A DNA stretch of 64,000 bases from Paenibacillaceae bacterium (GTDB lineage: Bacteria > Bacillota > Bacilli > Paenibacillales > NBRC-103111). The translations under genes and the position numbers were made by a program. Below are positions 43,480 to 52,117 of the stretch, piece after piece. The stretch is taken from assembly GCA_029256185.1 (NCBI GenBank), contig JAQSYI010000002.1, forward strand, positions 186,001 through 250,000, given 5' to 3'. The stretch's first letter is position 1, and each line of letters begins with the position of its first letter. Under the pieces are notes generated by a model. The model searched no databases. It had not been told where the DNA came from and worked only from the letters and a program-made list of their open reading frames with translations.

Positions 43480-44760
43480 TTGCAAAACATGAAACAAAAC
43501 CGCTGGATGATATTTATCGGTGCATGGATTATCACCTTTTTCATCGCATCCTCCGCCATTTTCAGCGTGTTCTCCACTCCCTTATCCCGGCTGCACGGGT
43601 GGTCGCTGGCAGATATTAATCTGTCGTTCTCCATCTATCAGCTGTTTCTGGGTGTAGTGGGAATCTTCGGCGGACGGTATGCAGACAAGCACGGCGCTGT
43701 CAGGCTGATGTATATCGGCGGCCTGCTGTTTGGCGCGGGGTGGTTCCTGACAGGCAGCTCCAGCTCCATCCCCATGCTGTATCTTACCTATGGCGTTCTG
43801 GCCGGCACTGGCGCAGGCACCATATACAACGCCACCCTGGCAACGGCATTGCGATGGTTTCCCGATATGCGGGGGAAGATTTCCGGCTGTCTGTTGGCTG
43901 CCGCAGCCTTTGGCCCTTTTGTTCTGGCTCCTGCAACCAATGCACTGTTTGCCAGAGTGGGCACTGATGCCGCAGGCGTCACCACGACCTTCCGTATTCT
44001 GGGGGCCATGTTCTTCGTGTGCATCGCTGCCGTGGGCTGGCTGATCAACCGGGCGCCTGCGGACTACCAGCCGGCGGGAAGCAGCGCCAAAGTGAGCCAT
44101 GCGGCCAATCCCGTTAAGAAGGCGCCATTGTCCTCGACCAGGAATTACGAGTGGTCGGAGATGCTGCGCACCCCCATTTTCTGGGTGCTATTCGTCACCT
44201 TTATGTGTGCCGGTACCGCAGGAACGATGATGATCAGTTCCACCTCCATCATTGCCCAGACTCAGATTGGGCTAAGCTCAACCGTAGGCGCCCTTGCTGT
44301 AAGCGTAAGCACCATCTCCAACTTTACCGGCAGGCTTACCTTTGGCGTGCTCATTGACAAGCTTGGCGATTTCAAGGCGCTGCTGATCAGCCTGCTGCTA
44401 AGCTCCCTCGCCCTGCTGCTGTTGGGCACCGCAACCGGCTCCGGCCTGTTCTTCACCTGCGTTGTTTTGCTGGGCTTTGCTTTTGGTGCGCCCCTGGTTG
44501 TCTTCCCTCCCATTACAAGTCGGAATTTCGGCAGCAAGAACCTGGGAATCAACTACGGCATCATGTTCTTGGGCTTTACCTGCGCCAACTATGTGGGACC
44601 CAAAATTGCCGCCAGCTTCAAGGACGCCACGGGTGTGTTCACCGGCGCATACTTTACAGCCTCCGGCATCGCAGCTGTTGGCGCTTTGATTGTAATCACG
44701 ATTATTGCTTATGAGAGGAAAAGAACCAAAATCATACATGCAAAGGAGCAAACCGTATGA
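43480..44760 (+). CDS. OFA-type MFS transporter
   Basis: 426-residue, 12-segment major facilitator protein of the oxalate/formate antiporter group, which carries small organic anions. Markers: SLADINLSFSIYQLFLGVVGIFGGRYADKHG near the N-terminus, then GTGAGTIYNATLATALRWFPD, FTGRLTFGVLIDKLGD and FGSKNLGINYGIMFLGF. Start is TTG at 43480, eight bases after AGGAGG; the ATG nine bases later is too far away. Its stop overlaps the start of the SDR gene (ATGA), so import and oxidation of the same hydroxy acid or alcohol is plausible. Confidence 0.9.
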   Translation: MQNMKQNRWMIFIGAWIITFFIASSAIFSVFSTPLSRLHGWSLADINLSFSIYQLFLGVVGIFGGRYADKHGAVRLMYIGGLLFGAGWFLTGSSSSIPMLYLTYGVLAGTGAGTIYNATLATALRWFPDMRGKISGCLLAAAAFGPFVLAPATNALFARVGTDAAGVTTTFRILGAMFFVCIAAVGWLINRAPADYQPAGSSAKVSHAANPVKKAPLSSTRNYEWSEMLRTPIFWVLFVTFMCAGTAGTMMISSTSIIAQTQIGLSSTVGALAVSVSTISNFTGRLTFGVLIDKLGDFKALLISLLLSSLALLLLGTATGSGLFFTCVVLLGFAFGAPLVVFPPITSRNFGSKNLGINYGIMFLGFTCANYVGPKIAASFKDATGVFTGAYFTASGIAAVGALIVITIIAYERKRTKIIHAKEQTV

Positions 44761-45503
44761 GCAATCATTTTAACGGCAAATATGCAATTATTACCGGAGC
44801 GGCAGGCGGGATATGCAAGGATACCGCATTTTGTCTGGCTGAACGGGGGGCGGCGGGGGTGATTATAGCCGATCTGGATTCCGCCAAGGCTGCTGCGGCA
44901 GCCCGGGAAATTGAAGCAGCCACCGGCTGCCGCAGCCTCTCCTTCCAAACCGATGTTTCCAAGCCGGAGGACATTGAAGCCCTGTTCGTTTATGCCATGG
45001 AGCAGTTTGGAGCTGTGCATATTCTGGTTAACGGCGCCGGAGTCTGTCCCACCACCAAGCTGGAGGAGCTGGACGCGGAAAAGTGGGATTGGTGCATGAA
45101 TATCAATTTGCGGGGGGCCCATCTCTGCTGCCGCGAGGCTATCAACATTATGCGCAAGCAGCAATATGGAAGAATTGTCAATATCAGCTCTATGTCCTAC
45201 CGTGTTGGCGGCATTGCAGCTGCAGCCAGCTACGGCGCGTCCAAGGGCGGTCTTGCTTCGGCAACGAAAACCTATGCCAAGCTGACGGCCAAGGACGGCA
45301 TCACTGTAAATGCCATTTGTCCCGGACTGATCATGACCGATATGACCCGCAACAATGGCTACACCGCCGACAGCATCCCTATGGGACGTCTTGGGGAGCC
45401 CCGGGACATATCCACGGTTATTGCCTTTCTGTCCAGTGACGATTCCCGGTATATGACAGGCTGTACCCTGGACGTGAATGGCGGCGCTTATATGACTATG
45501 TAA
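44757..45503 (+). CDS. Short-chain dehydrogenase/reductase
   Basis: 248-residue NAD(P)-dependent oxidoreductase. Nucleotide-binding motif reads TGAAGGIC, where the third Gly of TGxxxGxG is replaced by Cys; the acidic residue IIADLD at the end of the second strand favours NAD. VNGAG, catalytic Ser in ISSMS and YGASK (Tyr, Lys) are in place, as is the PG motif (ICPGLI). Translationally coupled with the OFA-type transporter. Substrate unknown. AAGGAG precedes the ATG. Confidence 0.9.
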   Translation: MSNHFNGKYAIITGAAGGICKDTAFCLAERGAAGVIIADLDSAKAAAAAREIEAATGCRSLSFQTDVSKPEDIEALFVYAMEQFGAVHILVNGAGVCPTTKLEELDAEKWDWCMNINLRGAHLCCREAINIMRKQQYGRIVNISSMSYRVGGIAAAASYGASKGGLASATKTYAKLTAKDGITVNAICPGLIMTDMTRNNGYTADSIPMGRLGEPRDISTVIAFLSSDDSRYMTGCTLDVNGGAYMTM

Positions 45504-45533
45504 ATAATGGTTACAGTATTCTGGATTAACGTT

Positions 45534-46148
45534 CTAAAGCTTCGTCAGACCAATGGCGATCCCGCCGCAGGCTACCAGCAGAAGTCCGCCCAGAACATAT
45601 TTTAATTCCAGCCGGGTCTTCGTCTCGCGAAGGATCAACAGGCCGCCGATTGTAGCAACGATCACATTCATTTGCGACAGGGTGTAGCCAACAGCCACAC
45701 CGTTCCTTTCATTGGAAAGCATCATGGTCAGATTGGCAATGGCGAAGGCGAAGCCGGTGAGAATATTCTGAAACGATTTTTTGGACCATATATGGGAACC
45801 CTTCTCCAATTTGTACAGGAAGATTGTCCCTGCAAACATGGCAATGGCCTGGGGAAACAATGCGTCCCATCCGCTGATACCGGCAACGCGGGGAATGACC
45901 GCATAGCATACAAGAGCAGCGGAGGACATCAGCAGAGTAATGACTCCTTTTTTCATATCAAGCTGCCCAAAGCTCCAGATTAATCCGCACAGGATACAGG
46001 AGATTATCAGATTGGGCGTCCACTCTTCAGGCCGCTTGAAAATAAACACAACGATGGCAAACAGCAACGCTCCCATTACCATGCCCATTTGCTGATTACT
46101 GGGCTTGCCGCCAATTTTGGTCATAACCAACGGCTGGATTCCCCACAT
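45534..46148 (-). pseudogene. Truncated GRP/GlcU-family sugar permease
   Basis: Related to glucose/ribose uptake permeases (about 285 residues, ten segments) but only 204 residues. The frame starts abruptly at WGIQPLVMTKIGGKPSNQQ, lacking the first ~10 residues (typically ALxPALxWG). Between IWSFGQL and KKGVITLL about 75 residues that normally hold two or three segments are missing. The start lies directly at a CTAG-GGCGTGTCTGAAAACTC junction that looks like an insertion-sequence end. The gene is convergent with the SDR gene. It is unlikely to transport. Confidence 0.65.
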
Positions 46149-46172
46149 TCTAGGGCGTGTCTGAAAACTCCG
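46145..46172. mobile_element. Possible solo insertion-sequence terminal repeat
   Basis: GGGCGTGTCTGAAAACTC is similar to terminal repeats of IS5-group elements, preceded by CTA/CTAG which could be a target duplication. No transposase is left and the other end is not seen. The call rests on resemblance only. Confidence 0.3.
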
Positions 46173-46392
46173 AGGGGAGCAGATTGTACCGAATTTTCGT
46201 TTCTGGCATTATTGCGCATAGTAGTTTCTTATAAAGGCTTTCGCTTCATTGTTACCGTGTTTCTTCTCAGCAGAATAAATTTTCCAAAAAAAATCCCGTT
46301 CACTTGTGTTTTCTTGCTTTTTTAGAGCAGAGAAAACGCAGCATGACAAGATTTTCGTTCTTTTCAGGGGATGATTATCAGGAAGGAAAGGG

Positions 46393-47262
46393 TTAGCTCC
46401 TGCTGCTTTCCCTGTCAAGATACTTTTTTCTATATTGTTTTGGAGTTGTGCCTATTAATTTTTTGAAGATGGTATTAAAATGACTTACATTGTTATATCC
46501 AACGGATGAAGCGATTTCGATTACGGAATAGTTAGTCGTGAGCAGCAAGGTCTGAGCTTCGCCGATTCTGCGCCTGACCAGATAATTTCCCGGAGAATAT
46601 TCAAACGTATCCTTAAATACATGTGACAAATAATATAAGCTGATGTTTTATGTATCTGCGACAGATTGCAATTGAATATCCTCTGAATAATTTCTGTCGA
46701 TGTATTCCTTAACTCTATAAGACATGATCTGGGTAGGATTCATCTCCTCAATGATCTGGGGCTCCAATATGTTGCTCTCCAGGTAATAGAGTAATCCGGT
46801 CAGCAGCTGCTGCGAAACAAAGCTAGCATGAGCGGCCTGCTCCTGCAGCAATGAAAACATGGAATCGTACAGCTTCGACAATAAGGAGAAATGCTCCATG
46901 CTTGGTATGACCGGACAGGAACCATCCGGGATAAGCGCATTGGCCCTTAAGCTATTTACCGCAAGATTTTTAACGGCGCAGCAATACAAAGAGATGGCGT
47001 TGTCTTTTGTCGTCAGCTCATCGTGAATTACTCCACTGTTAAACACAACAATATCACCGCATTTTACTTCGTAATAAACTCCATGAATAAAAAAGCTTCC
47101 TTCTCCGCCGGTGATTAACAATATTTCCACCAAATCCTTATGGGAATGCATCATTCTTGGATGGATGCAATCACATTTTTCTACCTTGCTGACATATAGC
47201 AATTGCGCTTCATGGGTAAAAAAGGTTTCCGGTTTGGATTCTTCCGTGAAATATTGCTTCAT
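46393..47262 (-). pseudogene. AraC family regulator broken by one in-frame stop
   Basis: A cupin-type ligand domain (HPRMMHSHKDLVEILLI, CGDIVVFNSGVIHDE) is followed by an AraC double helix-turn-helix. In the first helix-turn-helix the frame meets TAA at 46648-46650: IQLQSVADT-stop-NISLYYLSHVFKD. The frame is otherwise continuous to the end (FNTIFKKLIGTTPKQYRKKY), so a single base change, for example TTA to TAA, accounts for the damage. Start ATG 47262 after AAGGGGC. A truncated product would lack DNA binding. It lies between the broken permease and a MerR-type gene, adding to the decay of this area. Confidence 0.82.
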
Positions 47263-47390
47263 TATATCAGCCCCTTCAGACCCGCCAAATTTTTGGGAGT
47301 CCGTTCCCAAAATGATTATATAAAGCCATGGCATCAAAGCATACGGATTATGCAATTATTAATTTTTCTGAGCGGGTTATTTCCCGCGGC

Positions 47391-48707
47391 TCATTTTTTG
47401 CAGTCTCCACTCTTATTTTTATAGTATTCTAAAGCTTCCTCAACGTTAATACCATCGATTGTCATGCCTGTTAAGTCGCAATTTTCAAGCTCACAGTCCT
47501 TAAAATTTACACTCGCGAATTTACTCCTTTCAAGGTTTGTATAACGAAAATCACAGTCGCCCATATATGAACTGTAAAATCTGCTTCTTTCCATTCCAGT
47601 GGCGTATATCAGCGCCTCAGCAAAATATATGTCAGTAAACCGGCATTTATAAAGCGTACCATCGTAAAAATCCCATGATGAATAGGTGGAGAAACGGTGA
47701 TAAATGCCGTTCATAGATCCGTCAAGTATAGCAAAACGATACCTGCTGCTGTTGTATACCTCGTCGTGTGGTTTCATCATTCTAATATATTGATTACGAT
47801 CGTTCGCATTGGTGTAAAACTTAAATCTGTTATCCTCTAAAAATTGCTGTTTTTTCATCTCGCAGTCGTGATAGCAATATCTGTTGTCCTTGCCGATGGT
47901 TAAGAATATCATCCAGCATAAAATATCGGGGTGGTTTTGTTTTAGCAGTTCAAACACATACACGTTGATATCGGGTTCCTTATAGGCAATATTGCGAATA
48001 ATCATGGACTCGCACCCCGAGTAGGCCAGGTTGACTGTACCGATACATTCGCTGTCCTGCATGATTTTATAGTAACGTGTACAGTCGGGCATATCAAGCT
48101 GGCTTTCCAAGCTGAAATAGCTCAGAAGCTCATCTAACTCTGTCGTGTTCACGTAGCAGCGTTTGACGACTTCCGTCACCTCGTCAATATCAGCCGCTGT
48201 CATCAGTTCCAGGGACAAATCAATGCCCGTCATATCAACGATGGGTTCCGGCGACGGTTCCACGGCAATCTCTCTGACCGGTTCGGCGAAAACCGTTTGC
48301 AGGGCGGATTTTAGTTCTTCCGATTCAGTGCTATGGGTTGTATCCAAATAGGTATACACACTTTCGATGTTCTGCTTATCCTTGAGCATATGAATAAGTT
48401 GTTGTAAAACAAGGCCCAACGCATTGAGCTGTTCTTTTTCCTTTTTGGATTCATCAAGATGGGAGGTGAAAACAGATATCACTTTTGACAATTCGCTTGA
48501 TGTTAATATCTCCTGAATAGAAGGGATAGAAAGGCGCAGCTTGCGTAATAATACAATCTGCTTGATTTTCTGCATATTTTCTTCATCGTAATAACGGTAA
48601 TCGTTTTCTCCGCGCAAGCTTTCCAAGATCCCCACACTTTCCCAATAATGCAGTGAACGATGCGAAATCCCAAATTTATTGGTTGCATCACCGATTTTCA
48701 TTAACAT
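47391..48707 (-). CDS. MerR regulator fused to acetyltransferase-like and pentapeptide-repeat domains
   Basis: 438-residue protein with three parts. Residues 1-75 are a MerR winged helix (MKIGDATNKFGISHRSLHYW, YRYYDEENMQKIKQI) followed by a dimerisation helix. Residues about 165-320 look like a GNAT fold (LELMTAADIDEVTEVVKRCY, SECIGTVNLAYSG, FLEDNRFKFYTN, YIRMMK), but I cannot confirm an acetyl-CoA loop. Residues about 350-425 form a pentapeptide-repeat coil (YKCRFTDIYF, SRFYSSYMGDCDFRYTNLER). ATG follows AGGAGG by six bases. Its own MerR-type promoter is at 48739-48769. Confidence 0.85.
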   Translation of the reverse strand: MLMKIGDATNKFGISHRSLHYWESVGILESLRGENDYRYYDEENMQKIKQIVLLRKLRLSIPSIQEILTSSELSKVISVFTSHLDESKKEKEQLNALGLVLQQLIHMLKDKQNIESVYTYLDTTHSTESEELKSALQTVFAEPVREIAVEPSPEPIVDMTGIDLSLELMTAADIDEVTEVVKRCYVNTTELDELLSYFSLESQLDMPDCTRYYKIMQDSECIGTVNLAYSGCESMIIRNIAYKEPDINVYVFELLKQNHPDILCWMIFLTIGKDNRYCYHDCEMKKQQFLEDNRFKFYTNANDRNQYIRMMKPHDEVYNSSRYRFAILDGSMNGIYHRFSTYSSWDFYDGTLYKCRFTDIYFAEALIYATGMERSRFYSSYMGDCDFRYTNLERSKFASVNFKDCELENCDLTGMTIDGINVEEALEYYKNKSGDCKK

Positions 48708-48738
48708 AAAAAACCTCCTTTTTTATTGACATATATTC

Positions 48739-48769
48739 ATCATACAACCTTACGTAAGGTAAGAGTCTA
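48739..48769 (-). promoter_or_regulatory. MerR-type promoter/operator with 19-bp spacer
   Basis: Minus strand: TAGACT (48764-48769), 19 bp, TATGAT (48739-48744). The spacer contains the perfect palindrome ACCTTACGTAAGGT (48747-48760), a classical operator of the MerR family. The adjacent MerR fusion gene starts 31 bp downstream of the -10, so autoregulation is strongly suggested. Confidence 0.8.
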
Positions 48770-48880
48770 TATTTTTCAAAAGAAAATAGGAGTAATCGAA
48801 ACGGGCAAACCCATGAAGTGACAAAATCCATAGGGTTGGTCATAAAACTGTATTGTTGCGCGCTGCCCCATTAGGTTTAA

Positions 48881-48942
48881 TGAAAGGAGGAACTAAATCG
48901 AATCCATTAGGAACGGTGGTACAATGTCACTTTCAGATATGA
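48881..48942 (+). other. Strong ribosome site without canonical start before GRE
   Basis: AGGAGG at 48885-48890 is the best ribosome binding site in the area but is followed at ideal distance by ATC (48897), not ATG. A 20-codon frame starting at ATG 48880 contains this site and overlaps the glycyl radical enzyme start. The enzyme's ATG (48924) has only a weak GGTGG site. Confidence 0.35.
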
Positions 48943-51203
48943 CCAAGCAGCAGGATTTCGGAATCAGTCCTCTCGTCGCCCAGGCAGTAGCATTTACCAA
49001 TACGTATAAGAAACATCAGCATGATCCTGCCGCCATCCGGGAGGCCATGTGTCTAAAGCAGCAATATCCCGCGCTTATGGGTGAAATCCGGATGGGAGAC
49101 TGGTTTGCCGGCCGCAGACCTGGGGAACGGATTGTTTATGCAGGCTCCATCTGGTGGGCCGCTTTTCCGGGCGATACCCATAAACCCCTGATGGAAGGCA
49201 AACAAGGCGGCTATGTGTTCGACTTCGCTGCTGTGCACCGGTCTGCAGGCAATCCGCAGGAGCGCAAGCTGCTGGAGGAGTTGACGGAATTCTGGAGCCA
49301 GGAGGCGACTATTCTGAAGACGATCCGCTCCTGGGACGACGAGCTTGCGCACGAGTTGGGCCAGCCGGGTCAAATTGCCGGGTACAGCAACGGCTTTTCC
49401 CTGGCTTTGGATTTAGACCGTCTGGTGCAAAAGGGCCTTCCGGGGTTGAAGGAGGATATTCTTTCCAGAAAGCCTGCCGCGGAAGCGGCTGACAGCGAAA
49501 GCGGCTTTTTCACCGGATTATGGATTGCAGTGGAGGTGCTGGAGGAGGTTTGCCGCCATTACGAAGCCCAAGCCCGGGATCTGGCCCGGAAAGCCGTTAA
49601 TCCGGGTGAGCGCTGCAGGCTGGAGGCAATAGCCCGGTCGCTGGCGGGGATCATCGATCATCCTCCGGAATCCTTCCGGGAAGCCGTTCAGCTGGTGTGG
49701 CTATACGTGCTGGTGTCGGGAGGCAAGCATCTGGAGGCATGGGGCCTGGATGTGGCTCTCGGAGACTTGTATGCGCATGATAGGGATCAGGGCGTTATCA
49801 CCGAGGAAGAAGGCGTGGGAATGCTGTCGTCCCTTTGGCGGTTGTTTCATGAAAACGGTGAAGCCGCCACCTGCCGCATCGGAATCGGCGGCAAGGGAAG
49901 GCGTAACGAGGAGCAGGCGGACCGCGTGGCCCTCATCGCGATGGAGGCCACCAAGCGCCACAGGCAGGTGACTCCCCAATTGATGCTGCGTTTTCACAAG
50001 GGGCAGAACCCGCTACTGCTCAAAACCGCATACGACACCATTCATGAAAGCTGCACATATCCCCTGCTCTACAACGATGATGCCATCATTCCGGGCATTG
50101 CCCGTATTTTCGGAGTTTCCGGGAGCACCGCAGAGCGTTATCACCCCCTCGGCTGCGGAGAATACATGCTGGCGGGGTTAAGCCCCAGTATGCTGGACAT
50201 GAATTGGAACATTCCCAAAGCTCTGGAAGCGGTTCTGCATGATGGCTTGGATGCAGACGGCAACCGGATTGGACCCCGCACCGGGAGCATCGGTTCCCTG
50301 GATACCTTCGACAAGCTGTACCAAGCATTCGCGAAGCAGATCCGGTTTGCCGCGGATTTATCCGCTAGAGCCTATCAAAAAATACGTGAGGTATACCCGA
50401 GGGAGTGCGCTTTTCTTTACGCCAGCCTGCTGACGGATGACTGCTTGGAGCGGGGGCGCTCCGCCTTTGATGGAGGAATGCGGTATATCGGAGGCTGCGC
50501 TATGGGCCACGGCTTTACCAATGCCGCGGATTCCCTGACAGCAATCCGGCAGTTGGTTTACCGGGAGCAGCGCATAACGCTGGCTCAGCTGGTATCTGCC
50601 TTGGATGCGGATTTCGAAAATCAGGAACCGCTGAGAAGATTGCTGCTGGATGCTCCGAAATACGGGAATAACCATCCGGAAGCCGACGACATGCTGGCGA
50701 TGCTGTACAAGGACATCAACCGGGCCGCACAGGAAGCGGGATTGAACGTCGGTCTGGATTTCCATACGGTGAGCAGCGTCAACCCGGGAGGTTATGGAAT
50801 GGGCTTCGGCAGCGGCGCAACGGCCGACGGCCGAAGAAAAGGCCAGCCATACGCCATCGGCAATTCCCCCACCTCCGGTTTTGACCGGAACGGCCTCACG
50901 GCCCTTCTGCAATCTGCAGCCAAGGTGGACCCTGCCAACGGAGGAGCCGTGACCAACTTCAAGCTGTCCAGGGAGTTTTTCACCGGAGAACGCGCCAAGC
51001 TGGAGGCTTTGTTCTCTGCCTTCTTTGCAAAAGGAGGCTTGCAGGCCAACATCACGGTGGTCAATAAGCAGGACCTGGAGGCAGCCTTGGAGAGACCCGA
51101 CCAATACCCTCACGTGCTGGTGCGGGTAGGCGGTTGGACAGCCCGGTTCATTGATCTGGAACGAAGCATCCAGGAAGACATGATCCGAAGGACCCTGTAC
51201 TGA
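48924..51203 (+). CDS. Glycyl radical enzyme of unassigned subfamily
   Basis: 759-residue member of the pyruvate formate-lyase-like glycyl radical family, oxygen-sensitive and anaerobic. The radical motif at the C-terminus is RVGGWTA with the radical Gly at residue 737; Trp738 replaces the usual Tyr of RVxGYSA. The active-site loop is HPLGCGEYML with Cys411 and Glu413, the CxE arrangement of the dehydratase/lyase branch (glycerol, propanediol and hydroxyproline dehydratases, choline lyase), but with Gly in place of Val/Ile between them. That rules out PFL itself, which has two adjacent cysteines. The linked activase overlaps the stop. Substrate cannot be deduced. Confidence 0.9.
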   Translation: MSLSDMTKQQDFGISPLVAQAVAFTNTYKKHQHDPAAIREAMCLKQQYPALMGEIRMGDWFAGRRPGERIVYAGSIWWAAFPGDTHKPLMEGKQGGYVFDFAAVHRSAGNPQERKLLEELTEFWSQEATILKTIRSWDDELAHELGQPGQIAGYSNGFSLALDLDRLVQKGLPGLKEDILSRKPAAEAADSESGFFTGLWIAVEVLEEVCRHYEAQARDLARKAVNPGERCRLEAIARSLAGIIDHPPESFREAVQLVWLYVLVSGGKHLEAWGLDVALGDLYAHDRDQGVITEEEGVGMLSSLWRLFHENGEAATCRIGIGGKGRRNEEQADRVALIAMEATKRHRQVTPQLMLRFHKGQNPLLLKTAYDTIHESCTYPLLYNDDAIIPGIARIFGVSGSTAERYHPLGCGEYMLAGLSPSMLDMNWNIPKALEAVLHDGLDADGNRIGPRTGSIGSLDTFDKLYQAFAKQIRFAADLSARAYQKIREVYPRECAFLYASLLTDDCLERGRSAFDGGMRYIGGCAMGHGFTNAADSLTAIRQLVYREQRITLAQLVSALDADFENQEPLRRLLLDAPKYGNNHPEADDMLAMLYKDINRAAQEAGLNVGLDFHTVSSVNPGGYGMGFGSGATADGRRKGQPYAIGNSPTSGFDRNGLTALLQSAAKVDPANGGAVTNFKLSREFFTGERAKLEALFSAFFAKGGLQANITVVNKQDLEAALERPDQYPHVLVRVGGWTARFIDLERSIQEDMIRRTLY

Positions 51204-52117
51204 TGACGGCACAAACGCAAGGTACCGTCTTTGCGCTGGAACGGTGCTCGCTTCACGACGGACCGGGCTTGCGAACCACCGTTTTCCTGAAGGGCTGCCC
51301 TCTGCATTGTCTCTGGTGCCATAATCCGGAATCCCAATCGTATCTGCCTGAGCTGTATGATTTGCATGAAAAATGTGTCCTCTGCGGCAGCTGCGCAGCC
51401 GTCTGCAGTAAAGACTGTCACCGGATAGAGGACAACGTGCGTCACATCCAACGGAGCCGATGTGACGCCTGCGGGGATTGCACCCGGGCTTGTCCCCGGG
51501 CAGCGCTGGAAATCAAGGGCTATAGCGCCAAGGCAGAAGCGGTGATGGCCGTAGTGGAGGAGGACCGGGCTTTCTATGACGCGTCCGGCGGAGGAATGAC
51601 GGTTTCCGGAGGAGAGCCGATGGCCCAGTTTGAATTTACGAAGACGCTGCTCTCTCTGGCAAAGGCAGCCGGCATTCATACATGCATTGAAACCAGCGGT
51701 TTTGCTCCCGTTGACAGATGGCAGCGGATCAAGGAGACTACCGATCTTATTCTGTTTGACTTCAAAGAAAGTGATCCGGGCCAGCACCTGCTTTACACCG
51801 GGGCCCGTCTGAATATCATCCTGAACAGCTTGTACGAGTTGGAACGGCTGGGGGCTCCGGTCATCCTGCGCTGTCCGCTGATTCCGGGAATAAACGACAG
51901 GACGGATCACCTGCATGCAATCGCCGCGCTGGCAGGCAAGCTCCGGAATATCACGGAGATCAACGTCATGCCCTACCATCCCATGGGCAAATCCAAGAGT
52001 CATCGAATCGGCAGATTGTATCCGCTGGAGGAAACCGGCTATGCCGAGCAGGCGCAGTGGGAGGAATGGATCCGGCAGATTCAGGAGAGAACCGGCGTTC
52101 CGGTAAAAAAAGGGTAA
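51203..52117 (+). CDS. Glycyl-radical enzyme activating enzyme (radical SAM)
   Basis: 304-residue radical SAM activase that generates the glycyl radical on the upstream enzyme. The CX3CX2C cluster motif reads GCPLHCLWCHNPES near residues 31-40; a ferredoxin-like insert with two more 4Fe-4S sites (CVLCGSCAAVC and CDACGDCTRAC) follows, as in activases of the dehydratase branch; SGGEPMAQ is the SAM-binding GGE block. The ATG shares a base with the upstream stop (TGATG), so the pair is translationally coupled. Its stop abuts the stop of the convergent VOC gene. Confidence 0.94.
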   Translation: MTAQTQGTVFALERCSLHDGPGLRTTVFLKGCPLHCLWCHNPESQSYLPELYDLHEKCVLCGSCAAVCSKDCHRIEDNVRHIQRSRCDACGDCTRACPRAALEIKGYSAKAEAVMAVVEEDRAFYDASGGGMTVSGGEPMAQFEFTKTLLSLAKAAGIHTCIETSGFAPVDRWQRIKETTDLILFDFKESDPGQHLLYTGARLNIILNSLYELERLGAPVILRCPLIPGINDRTDHLHAIAALAGKLRNITEINVMPYHPMGKSKSHRIGRLYPLEETGYAEQAQWEEWIRQIQERTGVPVKKG

